Positions 4,306 to 6,489 of a stretch of DNA of 6,489 nt are shown here, in pieces. A program made the translations under genes and the position numbers. Source of the stretch: Candidatus Omnitrophota bacterium. GTDB taxonomy: Bacteria; Omnitrophota; Gorgyraeia; JABMRN01. Positions within the stretch are counted from its first letter, which is position 1. Each line of letters begins with the position of its first letter. Below the pieces are notes generated by a model that was given only the letters and a program-made list of their open reading frames with translations, ran no database searches and was not told the origin of the DNA. The stretch lies in assembly GCA_028702395.1 (NCBI GenBank), contig JAQVOV010000088.1, positions 1 through 6,489 on the forward strand, read 5' to 3'.

Positions 4306-6489
4306 CTATTTATTCAACATTTCCGAAATAATATCTTTTGCATTTGCTATAACTTTATCTATACCTTTGGGATCCTTACCTCCTGCCTGCGCAAAATCAG
4401 GTCTTCCTCCTCCTGAGCCGTCAATATAATCACAAAGTTTTTTCACTATCTCTGATGCGTTTATATTCTTACCTTTAAGATCATAAGAATATGTAACTAT
4501 CATGTTCGCTTTACCTTCTGATTCTGATAAAAGAACATATAACCTTTTAGGATGTTTTCCTCTAACTTCGTCTGCAATACTTCTTAAAACATTCATATTA
4601 CATTTATCGAGTTTCTTACAAAAAACATCAATATCGTTCGTACAAAATGGTGATGCCAGCAGAACATCAGCAATATATTCATCAAAATCCTCATGCGATG
4701 TCTTTTTATTCTGTTTTTCACTCTTTTTTTGTTCTTTTAAAATATCAGCTTTGATCTTTTCATATTTCGGGTATATTGCATAATAAAATTCTTCCAATTG
4801 AACAAATGATACAGTCCCCTCTTTAATGCTTTTTTCTAATATATTTACAAACCCTTCTAACTCACTAAAAAGATCTGCTTTAAAACGGGCTACATCTAAT
4901 GACATTTCTTTGGATTGCTCTTGCAATTTAGCCAAGTCGCCAAGCATTCTATCATAATTTCTTCTCACATCTTCAATAACCTCATTACCTGTTATAGCCT
5001 CTATTCTTCTTATTCCGCTTGCAATTGAGCTTTCATTTATTATCTTAAAAAGTCCTATGTCTTTAGTGTTATCTACATGTGATCCCCCGCAAAACTCTTT
5101 TGAACAATCCCCTATAGTTACAACTCTTACCTTATCACCATATTTTTCCCCAAACAATGCAATAGCACCTTCTTCTCGGGCTTTCTCCTTATCCATTACT
5201 TTTTTTTCAACACAAACAGATGCCTTAATATTTCTGTTAACTATTTCTTCAACCTGTTGGAGTTGTTCCTGTGTCATTTTTTTTGTGTAAGTAAAATCGA
5301 ATCGCAACCTATTCTCATCAACAGCCGATCCACTTTGTTTTACACGTTCCCCTAAAACCTGCCGTAAAGCACTTTGAAGCAAATGAGTTGCCGTATGATT
5401 ACATGCTATTTTTTTATTCCTCTGGCAATCCCTTTCAATGATCATTTTCTGACCTGTTTTGATCTCACCGTTTTTAATAACACAAATATGGACAATTTTA
5501 TTTTCAGAAAGAACTGTGTTCTTGATCTCAACACATGTGTTTTCATCTTTTATTGTGCCTGTATCTCCTGTCTGCCCACCTGACTCTTTATAAAAAGAAG
5601 TGCATTGAGGGGAAGTAATAATAGCCACCTGGTCTTCTTTATTCGCTTTATCAACAATTTTCCCGTCTTTTACAATAAAAGCAATATGAATGTTCTCTGT
5701 ATCTTTATCCGATAACTGTGTATCTGGTGCTTTTGAAAAAATACTTTCAACGAATATGTTGTTTTCTATGTTTGAACCTTTTCTTGAAAGTTCTTTTGCC
5801 TGTTTCATAAGGATATCAAATCCTTCTATATCAATAGAATATCCTTGTTTTTTCGATATTTGTTCAATAACTTCCAAAGGCAACCCATATGTATCAACAA
5901 GTTTAAAAAGATCTTTTCCCTGTATTTTTTTGTGCTCTATATTGTTGTCCATGATATCTTTTAGTCTAGGAAGACCTACAGAAAGTGTTTCCTCAAATCG
6001 TTCTTCTTCTTCTTTGATCACAAAAACAATGTTTTCATATCTTTCAATAAGTTCTGGGTAGACATTCCCCATAAGTTCTATAATAACAGGAACTATTTTA
6101 AATAAAAAAGGCTCTAAAGCCCCTATATAAGCTCTTCTTATAAGTTTGCGAATAACATAACCTCTATCCTCATTAGAAGGCAGAAGTCCTTCTGCTATAG
6201 CAAAAACTGCTGCACGCAGATGATCTGCAATGACCTTTCTTTTTTTTTCATCGATCCCTTCTGAAAACAAACCTGTTAATTCGAGTTCCTTTATTTTCTT
6301 AATGATCGGAATAAAAAGATCTGTATCAAAATTTGTTCTAGCACTCTGCATAACAGCTGTTATACGTTCAAGCCCCATACCAGTGTCAATGTTCTTATTA
6401 GGCAAGGGTTTTAGGTCATTCTCTCCCACTCTGTTGAATTGTGTAAAAACAAGATTCCATATTTCAACAAATCTTTTACAAGTACAATC
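4306..6489 (-). CDS. alaS: Alanyl-tRNA synthetase AlaS, 5' end beyond the window
   Basis: AlaRS is a cytoplasmic class II synthetase that charges tRNA-Ala and clears mischarged Ser and Gly. The frame is open to the right edge: 727 residues are visible and roughly the first 200 (class II motifs 1 and 2) are missing. Numbering from the edge, EIWN at 9-12 and class II motif 3 DTGMGLER at 35-42 close the catalytic domain. IADHLRA (87-93) and GYVIRKLIRRA (110-120) belong to the tRNA-recognition helices. The editing domain shows ESGGQTGDTG (302-311) and the zinc-binding pair HTATH (365-369) and CGGSH (467-471). A Lys/Glu-rich helical linker (about 505-600) leads to the C-Ala domain ending in GGGRPDFAQAGG (693-704). 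The GTG at 6429 is internal, since homology continues upstream of it. The stop is TAG, and hisD follows after 16 bp. Confidence 0.97.
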   Translation of the reverse strand, partial: DCTCKRFVEIWNLVFTQFNRVGENDLKPLPNKNIDTGMGLERITAVMQSARTNFDTDLFIPIIKKIKELELTGLFSEGIDEKKRKVIADHLRAAVFAIAEGLLPSNEDRGYVIRKLIRRAYIGALEPFLFKIVPVIIELMGNVYPELIERYENIVFVIKEEEERFEETLSVGLPRLKDIMDNNIEHKKIQGKDLFKLVDTYGLPLEVIEQISKKQGYSIDIEGFDILMKQAKELSRKGSNIENNIFVESIFSKAPDTQLSDKDTENIHIAFIVKDGKIVDKANKEDQVAIITSPQCTSFYKESGGQTGDTGTIKDENTCVEIKNTVLSENKIVHICVIKNGEIKTGQKMIIERDCQRNKKIACNHTATHLLQSALRQVLGERVKQSGSAVDENRLRFDFTYTKKMTQEQLQQVEEIVNRNIKASVCVEKKVMDKEKAREEGAIALFGEKYGDKVRVVTIGDCSKEFCGGSHVDNTKDIGLFKIINESSIASGIRRIEAITGNEVIEDVRRNYDRMLGDLAKLQEQSKEMSLDVARFKADLFSELEGFVNILEKSIKEGTVSFVQLEEFYYAIYPKYEKIKADILKEQKKSEKQNKKTSHEDFDEYIADVLLASPFCTNDIDVFCKKLDKCNMNVLRSIADEVRGKHPKRLYVLLSESEGKANMIVTYSYDLKGKNINASEIVKKLCDYIDGSGGGRPDFAQAGGKDPKGIDKVIANAKDIISEMLNK

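Noticed and set aside
5690..6061. Long plus-strand open frame opposite alaS (and similar ones opposite hisF, hisA, hisH)
   Set aside because: These are antisense shadows of strongly conserved genes, with no family resemblance of their own.
6427..6429. GTG at 6429 as the start of alaS
   Set aside because: The same frame continues to the window edge and encodes the conserved EIWN...QFNR segment just upstream, so the gene is cut by the edge rather than starting here.

Overview
The window is one strand of an AT-rich bacterial chromosome. All six genes read right to left (minus strand) in the order alaS (5' end beyond the right edge), hisD, hisB, hisH, hisA, hisF, with hisF ending 14 bases from the left edge. 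Shine-Dalgarno sites (AGGAG, GGAG, AAGGAGG) show a bacterial translation system. The sequence does not fix the phylum. The AT-rich, repeat-studded style suits an uncultured bacterial lineage, but that is only an impression.

Layout in the direction of transcription: alaS (6489 to 4306) encodes alanyl-tRNA synthetase. After 16 bp comes hisD (4289-3069), histidinol dehydrogenase. A 141-bp gap holding a TCTTTTA heptamer array leads to hisB (2927-2265), a monofunctional imidazoleglycerol-phosphate dehydratase. A 172-bp gap carrying two facing arrays of a degenerate TGTCWG hexamer leads to hisH (2092-1481), the glutaminase subunit of IGP synthase. hisA (1479-760), the ProFAR isomerase, follows after 1 bp. 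hisF (770-15), the cyclase subunit of IGP synthase, starts inside the end of hisA, and a third TGTCWG array begins at its stop codon.

The his genes cover four steps of histidine synthesis: HisA isomerises ProFAR to PRFAR, HisH-HisF converts PRFAR plus glutamine into IGP and AICAR, HisB dehydrates IGP, and HisD oxidises histidinol to histidine. HisG, HisE/HisI, HisC and histidinol-phosphate phosphatase are not in the window. The hisH-hisA-hisF block is tightly packed and probably translationally coupled. The hisD-hisB and hisB-hisH junctions are looser and hold the repeats.

The coding content is ordinary core metabolism and I see no new multi-gene system. The unusual part is the intergenic DNA: three related hexamer arrays next to his genes, two of them forming a 16/17 inverted repeat around a 115-nt loop, and one lying where the hisH ribosome-binding site should be. 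A separate heptamer array follows hisD. The link between alaS and the his genes and some HisB and HisH motif variants are lesser points.
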